From Cyclobacteriaceae bacterium (lineage in GTDB: Bacteria; Bacteroidota; Bacteroidia; Cytophagales; Cyclobacteriaceae): a stretch of 64,000 nt of DNA. The first letter of the stretch is position 1, and each line of letters begins with the position of its first letter. Below are positions 24,867 through 36,697 of the stretch, piece after piece. Made by a program: the position numbers and the translations under genes. Location of the stretch: NCBI GenBank assembly GCA_019638235.1, contig JAHBUE010000001.1, positions 2,094,492 through 2,158,491 on the forward strand, in the 5' to 3' direction. Under the pieces are notes generated by a model. That model searched no databases, had not been told where the DNA came from, and saw only the letters and a list, made by a program, of their open reading frames with translations.

Positions 24867-26161
24867 TAATAGGGAGAATATTCCGGAACATTGAATTCAT
24901 CTTCACGGATAGAGCTAAACAAAAAACCGCAGATTACTTTCGGGTAAAAATAGGTTGATTTCTGGGGCATAGTAGCGCCACTGGCACATACTTTTTTTAC
25001 ATCGTCAATGGATACTTCGTTGGTGATAATAGCAAGTTGTGCTTCCTGTTTTAACACCTTTTGCAAACAATCCGAAAAACTCCTGTCGAATTGAATGTGC
25101 TCACTTTGCCGTTGCTCCTTACCGGGAATGCCTAACGCTTTTTCTATAATGAAATAGTGCATCACGGTAAGGTCTAATTTCTTCACGTCTTCAGGAAACG
25201 ACCACTGCAACGTAGATAATGCTTCAGGTTTTAACCGCACTTTATAAGTATTTTCTGCAAACATCAACCCAAATGCCCAGGGCTTTCCGAGAATGATTTC
25301 ATTTAACGTATCCGCATCTTCAACAGGTTTGATGATAAAATCTTCTTCCAGTTTTTTAAGAATTGTACGTTCATCTATGTTCTTCAATCCGCTAATCAGG
25401 CGATGCGTGGGGAGTATTCTCAAATCATCCGACTCGGTATTGGTGAGGTACATGAGATGAAAATTGTGTCCTTCGTTACCGGTGTGATGAGGGGTAATGC
25501 GTTTCATGTTGTTCTTCAGCACCAGCGAACTTTCATAACGATGATGCCCGTCTGCCAATATAATTTTCTTATCGCGGATAACGCCCATAAATTTTTCAAT
25601 AACGGCAGCATCGTGAATAACAGCCAATACATCGCGCACGCCCTGGTAGTCTTCCGTTTCGTAGATAGGAAACTGAACGGCTTCGTCCATTAGCTTTTCA
25701 AGCTGATGTTGTTCATCGGTATATAATCCATGCGTAGGGCTTACATGAAGTTGTGTTTTCTCCAGCAACTCCACGCGGTCGTTCACCGCTTTTGGAATTG
25801 TATTTTCATGACGAAGAATTACACCTTCGTCCCAATCGTATGTGCGAATGTGGCAAACAAAACCTTTGCGGCAATACTCACGTGTTGAACCGGCCAACTT
25901 AAAGTATTGGTAATACACATAAATGGCAGGCAGGTTATCCTGCACAAGTACGCCTTCGGCTTTCCATTGGTTGAGCAATTTGTGTGCATCTTCTGCCGGG
26001 CCGCGCGGAACGGAAAGATGAATGCTGTTTAGCTCATTTTGGTAAAGTTTCTTTCGTTGCTTTTCTGAAACTACGTCAAACAGGGGCGAGGTAAGCGACT
26101 CAATATCCTTTGATAATTCGTTGTTATAGCGCCACGCACGAATGGGTTTTATTTCTGCCAC
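24866..26161 (-). CDS. DUF1015 family protein
   Basis: A 431-residue protein beginning with GTG 26161 (AEIKPIRAWRYN). It matches DUF1015 by the N-terminal P-I-R-A-W segment, YVYYQYFKLAGSTREYCRKGFVCHIRTYDWDEGVILRHENT, the near-invariant ADGHHRYESSL, and LPTHRLI. Function of the family is unproven; it is suspected to be an enzyme of sugar-phosphate or serine-related metabolism. It lies downstream of accC on the same strand. In several bacteria DUF1015 genes occur near serA/serC; here those lie about 11 kb away. Confidence 0.9.
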   Translation of the reverse strand: MAEIKPIRAWRYNNELSKDIESLTSPLFDVVSEKQRKKLYQNELNSIHLSVPRGPAEDAHKLLNQWKAEGVLVQDNLPAIYVYYQYFKLAGSTREYCRKGFVCHIRTYDWDEGVILRHENTIPKAVNDRVELLEKTQLHVSPTHGLYTDEQHQLEKLMDEAVQFPIYETEDYQGVRDVLAVIHDAAVIEKFMGVIRDKKIILADGHHRYESSLVLKNNMKRITPHHTGNEGHNFHLMYLTNTESDDLRILPTHRLISGLKNIDERTILKKLEEDFIIKPVEDADTLNEIILGKPWAFGLMFAENTYKVRLKPEALSTLQWSFPEDVKKLDLTVMHYFIIEKALGIPGKEQRQSEHIQFDRSFSDCLQKVLKQEAQLAIITNEVSIDDVKKVCASGATMPQKSTYFYPKVICGFLFSSIREDEFNVPEYSPY

Positions 26162-26186
26162 GTTAATTGAAACTTGTTGATTTAAC

Positions 26187-27686
26187 TTATTTACGCACCA
26201 GCCGGTTTTGTTTCCATTTGCTTACAACCGGTTCGGATACACCCGTTTCAGCAGTTGATTTTTTTGTTCCTGTCATTACCGTACTTAATACAGCCGCAAG
26301 CAATTCGTCTTCCGGCTCCGGTGCGGTGATTAATACTTCCGGTGTAAAATATTTTTCTACAAATTTTGTATCGAAGTTGCCGCTGCGAAAAGCATTGTGC
26401 TGCATTACAAATTTGCAGAAGCCCAGCGTGGTTTCCACGCCTGTAATTTCATACTCTTCAATTGCGCGTATTGTTTTAGCGATAGCCATTTCGCGTGTTT
26501 CGGCATGGCAAATCAACTTGGCAATCATCGGGTCGTAATAAAACGGAATACTCATGCCTTGTTCAAATCCATCATCCACACGAATGCCATTGCCTTGCGG
26601 CCGTTGATAGGTTTTTAATGTTCCGATGTCGGGAAGAAAATTATTGGCCGGGTCTTCGGCATAAACACGTGCTTCAATGGCATGGCCATGTAAACTAAGT
26701 TCATGTTGCGCGAACGGAAGTTTTTCGCCTTCGGCAATTTTTAGCTGAAGTTTCACCAAGTCAACGCCTGTTACCATTTCCGTAACCGGGTGCTCCACTT
26801 GCAGGCGTGTATTCATTTCTAAGAAATAGAAATTCAGGTTTTCATCTAAAATAAATTCAACTGTACCTGCGCCATAGTAATTACAGGCACGCGCCACGTT
26901 TACGGCCGCTTCGCCCATAGCGTTTCGCAATTCGGGCGTAAGCACCGATGAGGGCGCTTCTTCAATGACTTTCTGATGCCTGCGCTGAACGGAACACTCG
27001 CGCTCAAATAAATGAATTACGTTGCCGTGCTTGTCGCCAAAAATCTGGAATTCGATATGGCGCGGTTGCGTAACATACTTTTCAATAAATACCGACCCAT
27101 CGCCAAAAGCAGATGTAGCCTCACTAACAGCACGTTCCATTTGTTCAATGAACTGTTCTTCGCTCTCCACAACACGCATTCCTTTTCCGCCACCGCCTGC
27201 GCTGGCTTTTATAAGAATGGGGTAGCCGATTTCTTTGGCAATCTTTTGCGCATTTGTTACGTCTTGTATTGGCTCCGATGTGCCGGGCACAAGCGGAACA
27301 TTAAATTTGGCAACGGCTTCCTTGGCTGCCAGTTTACTGCCCATTAGTTTAATAGATTGAGCAGACGGCCCAACAAAAACCAACCCGGCCTTTTCAACGC
27401 GGCTGGCAAAGTCTTCATTTTCGGATAGAAACCCGTAGCCGGGATGAATGGCGTCTGCCTGCGTTTGCTTTGCTACTTCTATGAGGGTGTCCATCTTCAG
27501 GTACGACTCGCCCGAAGGCGGAGGGCCAATGCACACGGCTTCATCAGCAAACCTTACATGCAGGGCATTCCGGTCGGCTTCGCTGTAAACCGCTACGGTT
27601 TTAATGCCCATTTCGCGTGCGCTGCGCATAATGCGCAAGGCTATTTCGCCCCGGTTGGCGATGAGTAACTTCTTTATTTTCCCCAT
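26187..27686 (-). CDS. accC: Biotin carboxylase (acetyl-/propionyl-CoA carboxylase subunit)
   Basis: A 499-residue ATP-grasp biotin carboxylase. Landmarks are KKLLIANRGEIALRI at the N-terminus, the glycine-rich ATP loop SAGGGGKGMRVV, RECSVQRRHQKVIEEAP, FLEMNTRLQVEHPVTE, and YDPMIAKLI. It carboxylates biotin on a carrier protein, feeding malonyl-CoA or methylmalonyl-CoA synthesis. The extra roughly 40 C-terminal residues are low-complexity and seen in Bacteroidota versions. No carrier or carboxyltransferase gene is adjacent, so the substrate cannot be told from the context. Confidence 0.93.
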   Translation of the reverse strand: MGKIKKLLIANRGEIALRIMRSAREMGIKTVAVYSEADRNALHVRFADEAVCIGPPPSGESYLKMDTLIEVAKQTQADAIHPGYGFLSENEDFASRVEKAGLVFVGPSAQSIKLMGSKLAAKEAVAKFNVPLVPGTSEPIQDVTNAQKIAKEIGYPILIKASAGGGGKGMRVVESEEQFIEQMERAVSEATSAFGDGSVFIEKYVTQPRHIEFQIFGDKHGNVIHLFERECSVQRRHQKVIEEAPSSVLTPELRNAMGEAAVNVARACNYYGAGTVEFILDENLNFYFLEMNTRLQVEHPVTEMVTGVDLVKLQLKIAEGEKLPFAQHELSLHGHAIEARVYAEDPANNFLPDIGTLKTYQRPQGNGIRVDDGFEQGMSIPFYYDPMIAKLICHAETREMAIAKTIRAIEEYEITGVETTLGFCKFVMQHNAFRSGNFDTKFVEKYFTPEVLITAPEPEDELLAAVLSTVMTGTKKSTAETGVSEPVVSKWKQNRLVRK

Positions 27687-27770
27687 GAAATCGCTAAAAA
27701 TGCAATGCTAATCAATAAATAGCGTTAGGCCAACCCCTAACAATAATTGGAGGTCTTGCCGGGTTTCAAC

Positions 27771-27799
27771 TTGAAAATGCGCTTTTTTCGTTACTTTTG
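27771..27799 (+). promoter_or_regulatory. Promoter of the sphinganine/capnine-type synthase gene
   Basis: TTG at 27771-27773 and TACTTTTG at 27792-27799 fit the Bacteroidota consensus TTG-N(17-23)-TAnnTTTG exactly with 18 bases between. The start codon is 28 bases downstream. This is the best promoter match seen in the window. Confidence 0.65.
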
Positions 27800-27826
27800 C
27801 CGCAATTTTTAACAAGAAACAACGCA

Positions 27827-29083
27827 ATGGTCGATTTATTTGAAAAGCTGAAAATGGAAGCCGGTCCGCTGGCAAAATATTCGCATTTACCCGATGATTA
27901 CTTCTTTTTCCCCAAGTTGGAGGGCGACATAGGCCCGCACATGAAGTTTAACGGCAAGGAAGTGCTGAACTGGAGTTTGAACAACTACCTCGGCCTGGCC
28001 AACCATCCCGAAGTGCGTAAGGTAGATGCCGAATCAGCCGGCCAATACGGCCTCGGACACCCCATGGGCGCCCGCATGATGTCGGGTAACTCCGTGCACC
28101 ACATTACGCTTGAAAAGCAATTAGCAGAGTTTATAGGTAAGCAGGAGGTAATGCTGTTGAACTACGGCTACCAGGGCGTTGTATCTATTATCGACTCTAT
28201 TGTTGACCGTAAAGATATTATCGTGTACGATGCCGAATCGCATGCCTGTATTATTGACGGTGTGCGGTTGCACATGGGTAAACGGTTTGTATATCAGCAT
28301 AACGATATGAACAGTTTAGACAAGCAGTTACAACGTGCCACGCGCCTGGCTAACGAAACCGGTGGAGGTATTCTTGTAATAACCGAAGGCGTTTTTGGTA
28401 TGTCGGGTAAGCAGGGCGACCTGAAAGGCGTTGTTGAACTGAAGAAGAAATACAATTTCCGTCTGTTTGTGGACGATGCACACGGCTTCGGAACCGTAGG
28501 TAAAACCGGTGCCGGAACAGGCGAGGAGCAGGGCGTTCAGGATGAGATAGACTTGTACTTCTCAACGTTTGCCAAATCAATGGCAAGTATTGGTGCCTTT
28601 GTAGGTGGCGATGCCCGTATTATCAAATTTTTGCGCTACACCATGCGCTCGCAGATATATGCCAAGAGCCTGCCCATGCCGTTGGTTTTGGGGGCTATCA
28701 AGCGCCTTGAGCTATTGCGCACCCGCCCCGAGCTGAAAGAAAACCTCTGGAAGATTGTAAACGCCATGCAGAACGGGTTGCGGGAACGCGGCTTTAATAT
28801 TGGTGGCACCAGTTCGCCCGTTACGCCCGTGCTGTTTAAAGGAGGGGTTGGCGAGGCGGCCAATATGGCTATGGACTTGCGCGAGAACTTCAATATATTT
28901 TGCTCTGTAGTTATCTATCCCGTTGTGCCTAAGGATGTTATCATGTTCAGGATAATCCCTACTGCGGTACATACCTTAGAGGACGTAGAACGTACATTAA
29001 CAGCGTTTTCGGTGCTGAAAGAGAAGTTGGATAGCGGGTTTTACCGCAACGAGGTGTTGGTGAATGTTACCAAGGCAGTATAA
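27827..29083 (+). CDS. Alpha-oxoamine synthase: serine palmitoyltransferase or cysteate acyltransferase
   Basis: A 418-residue PLP enzyme of the alpha-oxoamine synthase family starting at ATG 27827 (MVDLFEKLKMEAGPLAKYS). Conserved parts are VLNWSLNNYLGLANHPEV, GARMMSGNSVHH, VDDAHGFGTVGKTG (PLP ring contact) and YFSTFAKSMASIGAF with the Schiff-base lysine. Bacteroidota enzymes with this N-terminus condense serine with an acyl-CoA for sphingolipids, or cysteate for capnine-type sulfonolipids; sequence reading alone does not separate the two. KbL/BioF are less likely because of the N-terminal FFFPKLEGDIGPHMKF block. Confidence 0.9.
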   Translation: MVDLFEKLKMEAGPLAKYSHLPDDYFFFPKLEGDIGPHMKFNGKEVLNWSLNNYLGLANHPEVRKVDAESAGQYGLGHPMGARMMSGNSVHHITLEKQLAEFIGKQEVMLLNYGYQGVVSIIDSIVDRKDIIVYDAESHACIIDGVRLHMGKRFVYQHNDMNSLDKQLQRATRLANETGGGILVITEGVFGMSGKQGDLKGVVELKKKYNFRLFVDDAHGFGTVGKTGAGTGEEQGVQDEIDLYFSTFAKSMASIGAFVGGDARIIKFLRYTMRSQIYAKSLPMPLVLGAIKRLELLRTRPELKENLWKIVNAMQNGLRERGFNIGGTSSPVTPVLFKGGVGEAANMAMDLRENFNIFCSVVIYPVVPKDVIMFRIIPTAVHTLEDVERTLTAFSVLKEKLDSGFYRNEVLVNVTKAV

Positions 29084-29169
29084 AAAAAATGGCTTTTCGG
29101 CTTGATTTTTAAGGTTTTTAGCTAAATTGGCCATAGAATTTTAACCCGTAACTACTAAACACATAGAAA

Positions 29170-29349
29170 ATGCAAAAATTCAATGACCTCAAAAACCTCA
29201 TTGCTTCGTTAGAAGGAGATGCTGACAAGTTCTACGCCAAGGGCAATAGCGCAGCCGGTACCCGCCTTAGAAAAGGTATGCAGGAGCTTAAAAACATGGC
29301 CCAGCTAATCAGGTCTGAGGTTCAGGACCTGAAGAATAAGGCTTCTTAA
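29170..29349 (+). CDS. Histone H1-like (Hc1-type) small protein
   Basis: A 59-codon gene: MQKFNDLKNLIASLEGDADK, then FYAKGNSAAGTRLRKGMQEL, then KNMAQLIRSEVQDLKNKAS. It matches the short Bacteroidota proteins annotated as histone H1/Hc1, recognisable by FYxKGNxAAGTRxRKGMQELK. Predicted to be all-helical, basic and possibly nucleoid-associated; direct DNA-binding evidence for the family is limited. It ends inside a 19-base near-perfect palindrome (29347-29365) and has a strong terminator. Confidence 0.88.
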   Translation: MQKFNDLKNLIASLEGDADKFYAKGNSAAGTRLRKGMQELKNMAQLIRSEVQDLKNKAS

Positions 29350-29379
29350 AGGAGTTACTCCTTTATAGAATTAACATGG

Positions 29380-29417
29380 AAAAGGATAGCCTTTTGGGTT
29401 ATCCTTTTTGTTTTTTG
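29380..29417 (+). terminator. Terminator after the histone H1-like gene
   Basis: Stem AAAAGGATAGCC / GGGTTATCCTTTT with TTTT loop, then TTTTGTTTTTT-like tail. The segment TTAACATGGAAAAGGATA before and in the stem is repeated at 31297-31314, see the second copy. Confidence 0.85.
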
Positions 29418-29459
29418 GGTGGGGGTGTCAATACTGACAATAGGCAAAATGATTAGAAG

Positions 29460-29691
29460 ATGTTTTTAGGCTCATATATATTTGAATTTGTTGGGGTGCT
29501 ATTCAAATGGTTGATACAGTTTCCTGTTTCATTATTCTTAAAAAAAAAGGATAAAGTCTTTTACTGAAATCTGGAATGGCCCTGAGGAAGGTGAAGCAGC
29601 CGATCAATTAATGTATGGGTTCTCAAATATTTTTGTTGGTGCATTGATAATTGGCTTGTTAATTTATTTCATATTAAGGATGAGGTGGTGA
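29460..29691 (+). pseudogene. Small membrane protein gene with a frameshift at a 9-A run
   Basis: Frame one starts at ATG 29460 (MFLGSYIFEFVGVLFKWLIQ) and stops at 29565-29567 after passing a run of nine A (29540-29548). Removing one A would join it to a second frame reading SFTEIWNGPEEGEAADQLMY and ending in a membrane helix (FVGALIIGLLIYFILRMRW, stop 29689-29691). The fused product would be about 76 residues with two membrane segments. It is either a recent pseudogene or a sequencing error in the homopolymer. The rest of this AT-rich gap holds only the remnant at 29824-29990. Confidence 0.55.
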
Positions 29692-29823
29692 AATGTTTTA
29701 ACGCTCTGATAAAGGTGGGATTCGGGAATTTCTTGCAACAATAGTCTTTTATATCTCTTAAAGCTGTATTTACCGCAAATTTGCGGTGATTATTTCATTT
29801 TTCACCGCGGGCATATTCCGGGT

Positions 29824-29990
29824 TTATTTATCCCAGTTTGCAATTGTCTGTTCCAATGCCGGGTGTGTTTCTTTTCCAAAAGTCATTGTTTTCAGAAGCT
29901 ACGACTTAGCTTTTGAAGGCCGTCAAATGTTTGAGCGAAACTCATTTTTGTCAAAAGCAAAAACAGGATAAGAATGATTTTGTGTTTCAT
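29824..29990 (-). pseudogene. Remnant of a secreted protein gene
   Basis: An ATG at 29990 opens a good signal peptide (KIILILFLLLTKMSFAQ) and stops after 32 codons. A second frame just downstream ends TFGKETHPALEQTIANWDK before a stop at 29824-29826. The two pieces look like the start and end of one exported protein with most of the middle deleted. A perfect 16-base palindrome (ACCGCAAATTTGCGGT, 29772-29787) lies beyond it. Parent family not identified. Confidence 0.4.
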
Positions 29991-29999
29991 AATATTCGG

Positions 30000-30443
30000 T
30001 TATAATTTTTTCTTGAGATAAATCATGTCAATTAGTTGTATTCCGTTTTCAAAAATCGGGTGGTTATAATTATCAGTAAAAAAATTCCTGACAACATGAG
30101 ATTTTTCAAACCCGCAACTTTCATAAAATAACACTGTTGCCGGAGTTTCACCTGTTCCGACAAGCATTGTTTTATAATTGTTTTTGTAATAACCTGAAAC
30201 AAACTTAACTAAAGCCTTGGCATATCCCTTGCCTTGATATTGTTTATAGGTTGCTATGTTTTTCAATTCGCAGATTTCTTTATCTATTGCCACAACAACG
30301 CAAACAGTCTTCAAGCCGTCATCGTATAGTGCAAACATATCACCACTTTCCAAATATCTGTCAATCATATCCTCTTGCTCATCTGCCAATAGCAATAAAT
30401 CAAGGTATTGCTTTTTGTTATTGGTGATTTTTTCAATTCTCAT
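30000..30443 (-). CDS. GNAT family N-acetyltransferase
   Basis: A 147-residue GNAT protein. Motif A is [23 protein letters not shown], with the QxxGxG acetyl-CoA loop; motif B region is [22 protein letters not shown]. Similar short GNAT proteins in Bacteroidota and Firmicutes are annotated only as acetyltransferases; substrate unknown. The gene is AT-rich like its island and sits directly 3' of a candidate cassette boundary, 39 bases after it, but no attC-like site follows it. Confidence 0.85.
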   Translation of the reverse strand: MRIEKITNNKKQYLDLLLLADEQEDMIDRYLESGDMFALYDDGLKTVCVVVAIDKEICELKNIATYKQYQGKGYAKALVKFVSGYYKNNYKTMLVGTGETPATVLFYESCGFEKSHVVRNFFTDNYNHPIFENGIQLIDMIYLKKKL

Positions 30444-30481
30444 TTTTTGAATGATACTCGTTAAAAAGACATTTGAGCAAA

Positions 30482-31207
30482 CTGATTTTATCGTCCGGGT
30501 TTACTCGTCAGCCTGCCTGACGAAAAAGCAGTGTTAGTGGCTGTAATTTTTTAGTCGTAGATGTAATACTTCCAATTATTTCTTCCTGCGTCATATAAAG
30601 TTTTGCTTTCTCCTTCTGCCTCATGTTCTCCTGTTGGGTTATAAATAACAACTTCAAAGTTGAAACTCATGAATACATTTTGTGCAAATATCAAATTATA
30701 ACTATCGTTCTTTTGTTTATAGTCATAGCCTGATATTCCCATTACCCAAGGCTCAGGGATACTTTTTAGATAGGTTGGTGTCAGAGCTGTTATGTCTTTT
30801 GGATATTCTTTGTTTAGGCTCTTATATTTCTCAATAGCTTCAATTAGTTTGCCAGCATTGTTAATTGCAAATGTCCTGCTAAAATTTCTTGCAGGCTCTG
30901 AATACCAAATAGAAAGAATGAAAGCCAAAGTAGGAACTGTCCAAAGCAGAATTGGTAATGCTTTCTTATCAATATTTTTTACTGCTTGTTTGATAGTCCA
31001 AAATATTCCGATTGGTATTAAAAGAAGCCCCAGAATACTTCCTTGTTGAATCAGGTTGAAAACTATGTTAGTCGGCTTGCTCAACAAACTTGGCCCAGGT
31101 AGAAATGGAGACAGAGCCAACAGAATGATCAGCAAATTAATTCCAATTACTATTTTCCATTCTTTTCTTGCCATTTGTGATCAGTGTCGGTTTGTTATAA
31201 TTGCTAA
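30482..31207 (-). mobile_element. Candidate integron-type gene cassette (minus strand)
   Basis: Read on the minus strand, a G|TTAGCA boundary at 31208/31207 lies 33 bases before the start of one gene, and after its stop comes CACTAAC followed by arms ACTGCTTTTTCGTC and GGACGATAAAATCAG|TT that pair imperfectly. This is the same layout as the two stronger cassettes, but the site is short (about 60 bases) and the end complementarity is only 5 clear base pairs (CTAAC/GTTAG). Confidence 0.4.
30551..31174 (-). CDS. Membrane protein of unknown function
   Basis: A 207-residue protein with three hydrophobic helices in the first half (IVIGINLLIILLALSPF, SILGLLLIPIGIFWTI, ILLWTVPTLAFILSIWY) and a hydrophilic C-terminal domain (AGKLIEAIEKYKSLNKEYPKDI ... 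YDAGRNNWKYYIYD) that resembles the YKxxNxxYPxxLxxL pattern of type II pilin-like/TPR-like periplasmic domains. No family named. AT-rich and likely accessory; it fills the candidate cassette. Confidence 0.65.
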   Translation of the reverse strand: MARKEWKIVIGINLLIILLALSPFLPGPSLLSKPTNIVFNLIQQGSILGLLLIPIGIFWTIKQAVKNIDKKALPILLWTVPTLAFILSIWYSEPARNFSRTFAINNAGKLIEAIEKYKSLNKEYPKDITALTPTYLKSIPEPWVMGISGYDYKQKNDSYNLIFAQNVFMSFNFEVVIYNPTGEHEAEGESKTLYDAGRNNWKYYIYD

Positions 31208-31304
31208 CTCATTTACACTCCATTGACTTGTAACCTCAAACCTTTTTTACAGAGAAGCGACAGTGATGTGGCTTAAATAATATCGAGGCCTGTACTTAAC
31301 ATGC

Positions 31305-31338
31305 AAAAGGATAATCGAAAGATTATCTTTTTTGTTTT
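31305..31338. terminator. Second copy of the H1-type terminator, overlapping the dapA end
   Basis: Stem AAAAGGATAATC / GATTATCTTTTT with GAAA loop, followed on the plus strand by TTGTTTTTT. It includes the dapA stop codon (minus strand). The flanking TTAACATGcAAAAGGATA matches the terminator at 29380 at 17 of 18 positions, and its T-tail faces the plus strand although no plus-strand gene precedes it. Confidence 0.7.
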
Positions 31339-32210
31339 TTATAATTGCGGTAAGCGCTTTCAATTTTCTGTTTCAGCCCTGCCGATGCAGGCAGTAACGG
31401 CAGCCGTACATAATTTTCGCACACGCCAAGTTGATTGAGTAATTGCTTTACTCCAACCGGGTTTGACTCTTCATACATAAGTCCGTTAATATCCAACAAT
31501 GAAAACTGGTATTGACTTGCTTTTGCAAAGTTGTTCGCAAAAGAAAATTCCTTCATCTTTTTGAAGGCTTGCGGAAGGGCATTGGCCAATACGGAAATAA
31601 CACCTTTGCCGCCAATGGCATAGATGGGCACGGTAAGCAAATCATCTCCCGAAATAAGAAGAAAATCTTTTGGCTTCGAGCGGGCAATGCGCATACACTG
31701 TTCCAGGTTTCCTGAAGCTTCCTTTATTCCAATAATATTTTTATGAGCCGCAAGGCGCAGCGTGGTTTCTGCCGTGAGGTTTGATGCTGTGCGTCCGGGT
31801 ACGTTATACAATATAATGGGAAGAGGAGAAGTATTTGCTATCGTTTTGAAATGTTGGTAAATGCCTTCCTGCGATGGCTTGTTATAATACGGACTTACCG
31901 ATAAAATAGCATCAACGCCTGTTAAGTCGGTGGTGCGGATGGCGTCTAATACGGCTTGCGTGTTATTGCCGCCAATGCCATATACAATGGGTAGTTTGGC
32001 GGTGTTGTTTTTCTTTACAAAGTTTAGCACTTCCTGTTTTTCGGCAGGTGAAATCGTTACCGATTCACCGGTTGTTCCCATAACTACATAATAGTCCACG
32101 CCATACTTTGCTGTAAAGGATAACAGTTTTTTAAGCGATTTATAATCTACCGCACCGGCTAAATCGAAAGGTGTTACTAAGGCAACACCGGTTCCGTAAA
32201 ACTTTTTCAT
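31323..32210 (-). CDS. dapA: 4-hydroxy-tetrahydrodipicolinate synthase
   Basis: Condenses pyruvate with aspartate semialdehyde in lysine and diaminopimelate synthesis. A 295-residue TIM barrel with GTGVALVTPFD, VVMGTTGESVTIS, SPYYNKPSQEG (catalytic Tyr), YNVPGRTASNL, and IIGIKEASGN with the Schiff-base lysine. It is the last of a minus-strand run with the DUF6913 gene, ligA and the M1 peptidase gene. Confidence 0.96.
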   Translation of the reverse strand: MKKFYGTGVALVTPFDLAGAVDYKSLKKLLSFTAKYGVDYYVVMGTTGESVTISPAEKQEVLNFVKKNNTAKLPIVYGIGGNNTQAVLDAIRTTDLTGVDAILSVSPYYNKPSQEGIYQHFKTIANTSPLPIILYNVPGRTASNLTAETTLRLAAHKNIIGIKEASGNLEQCMRIARSKPKDFLLISGDDLLTVPIYAIGGKGVISVLANALPQAFKKMKEFSFANNFAKASQYQFSLLDINGLMYEESNPVGVKQLLNQLGVCENYVRLPLLPASAGLKQKIESAYRNYKKQKR

Positions 32211-32212
32211 AG

Positions 32213-32719
32213 TTACTTCAGTTGGGTTGAGTATTTATACATGCCGTCAATCAGGTTGCGGGTGGTGGAGGTTTCGCTAAGCATAAATTCAAAGAAGGGT
32301 TTTCCGCTTTCCCAATATCCGCCCATACGGCAATGGGCTTTACTCCGTGCAAGAATATTCAGCATAAGCGGATTGGGTTTGGTATCGAGGTAATACAGGT
32401 AATCGAACGGAGTGTTGAAAAATTTTACGGCAGTTTCAGAAGTAAACCCGCCCCAAAAAGAAATCTCTTTCAAGGTAAAAAAATCAAACAAGAACTCGTA
32501 GTTATCTTTATTGGGAGGCAGGTATGCGATAACCTTTACTTTTTTTCCATCGCGCTCAAGGCGATGGATAAAGCCTTTTATCTCATCGTGTTTTTTCTTG
32601 TCTTCAATGCTGAATAGTATGCCTACCGACTGAACCTGGGCGTAAGGAACGGATGCCCGAACGGTTTTATTCCTTTTAAGTTGTGATTTTGTGCGGATGT
32701 TCAGAAAACTCATTTTCAT
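32213..32719 (-). CDS. DUF6913 family protein
   Basis: A 168-residue cytoplasmic protein with a basic N-terminus and the conserved pattern SVGILFSIEDKKKHDEI ... IAYLPPNKDN ... LKEISFWGGF ... FFNTPFDYLYYLDT ... RSKAHCRMGGYW. I recognise this as the Bacteroidota-only DUF6913 group, function unknown. It lies 2 bases from dapA and 6 bases from ligA, so the three are probably one operon; this pairing with dapA is frequent in the phylum to my recollection. Confidence 0.8.
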   Translation of the reverse strand: MKMSFLNIRTKSQLKRNKTVRASVPYAQVQSVGILFSIEDKKKHDEIKGFIHRLERDGKKVKVIAYLPPNKDNYEFLFDFFTLKEISFWGGFTSETAVKFFNTPFDYLYYLDTKPNPLMLNILARSKAHCRMGGYWESGKPFFEFMLSETSTTRNLIDGMYKYSTQLK

Positions 32720-32725
32720 TGTTCC

Positions 32726-36633
<3,908 letters not shown>

Positions 36634-36697
36634 GATAAAAGTGGTTTGATGGCAAAATATTCAAACTCGTTGATTTTACAAAGGCTATTTTTTCCGG

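Noticed and set aside
29786..29971. Plus-strand 61-codon frame in the island
   Set aside because: The opposite strand shows a real signal peptide and remnant pieces, so this frame is probably a shadow.
30000..30443. GNAT gene as a fourth cassette
   Set aside because: It follows a cassette-like boundary, but no attC-like site was found after its stop, and its 5' end has no complementary partner.
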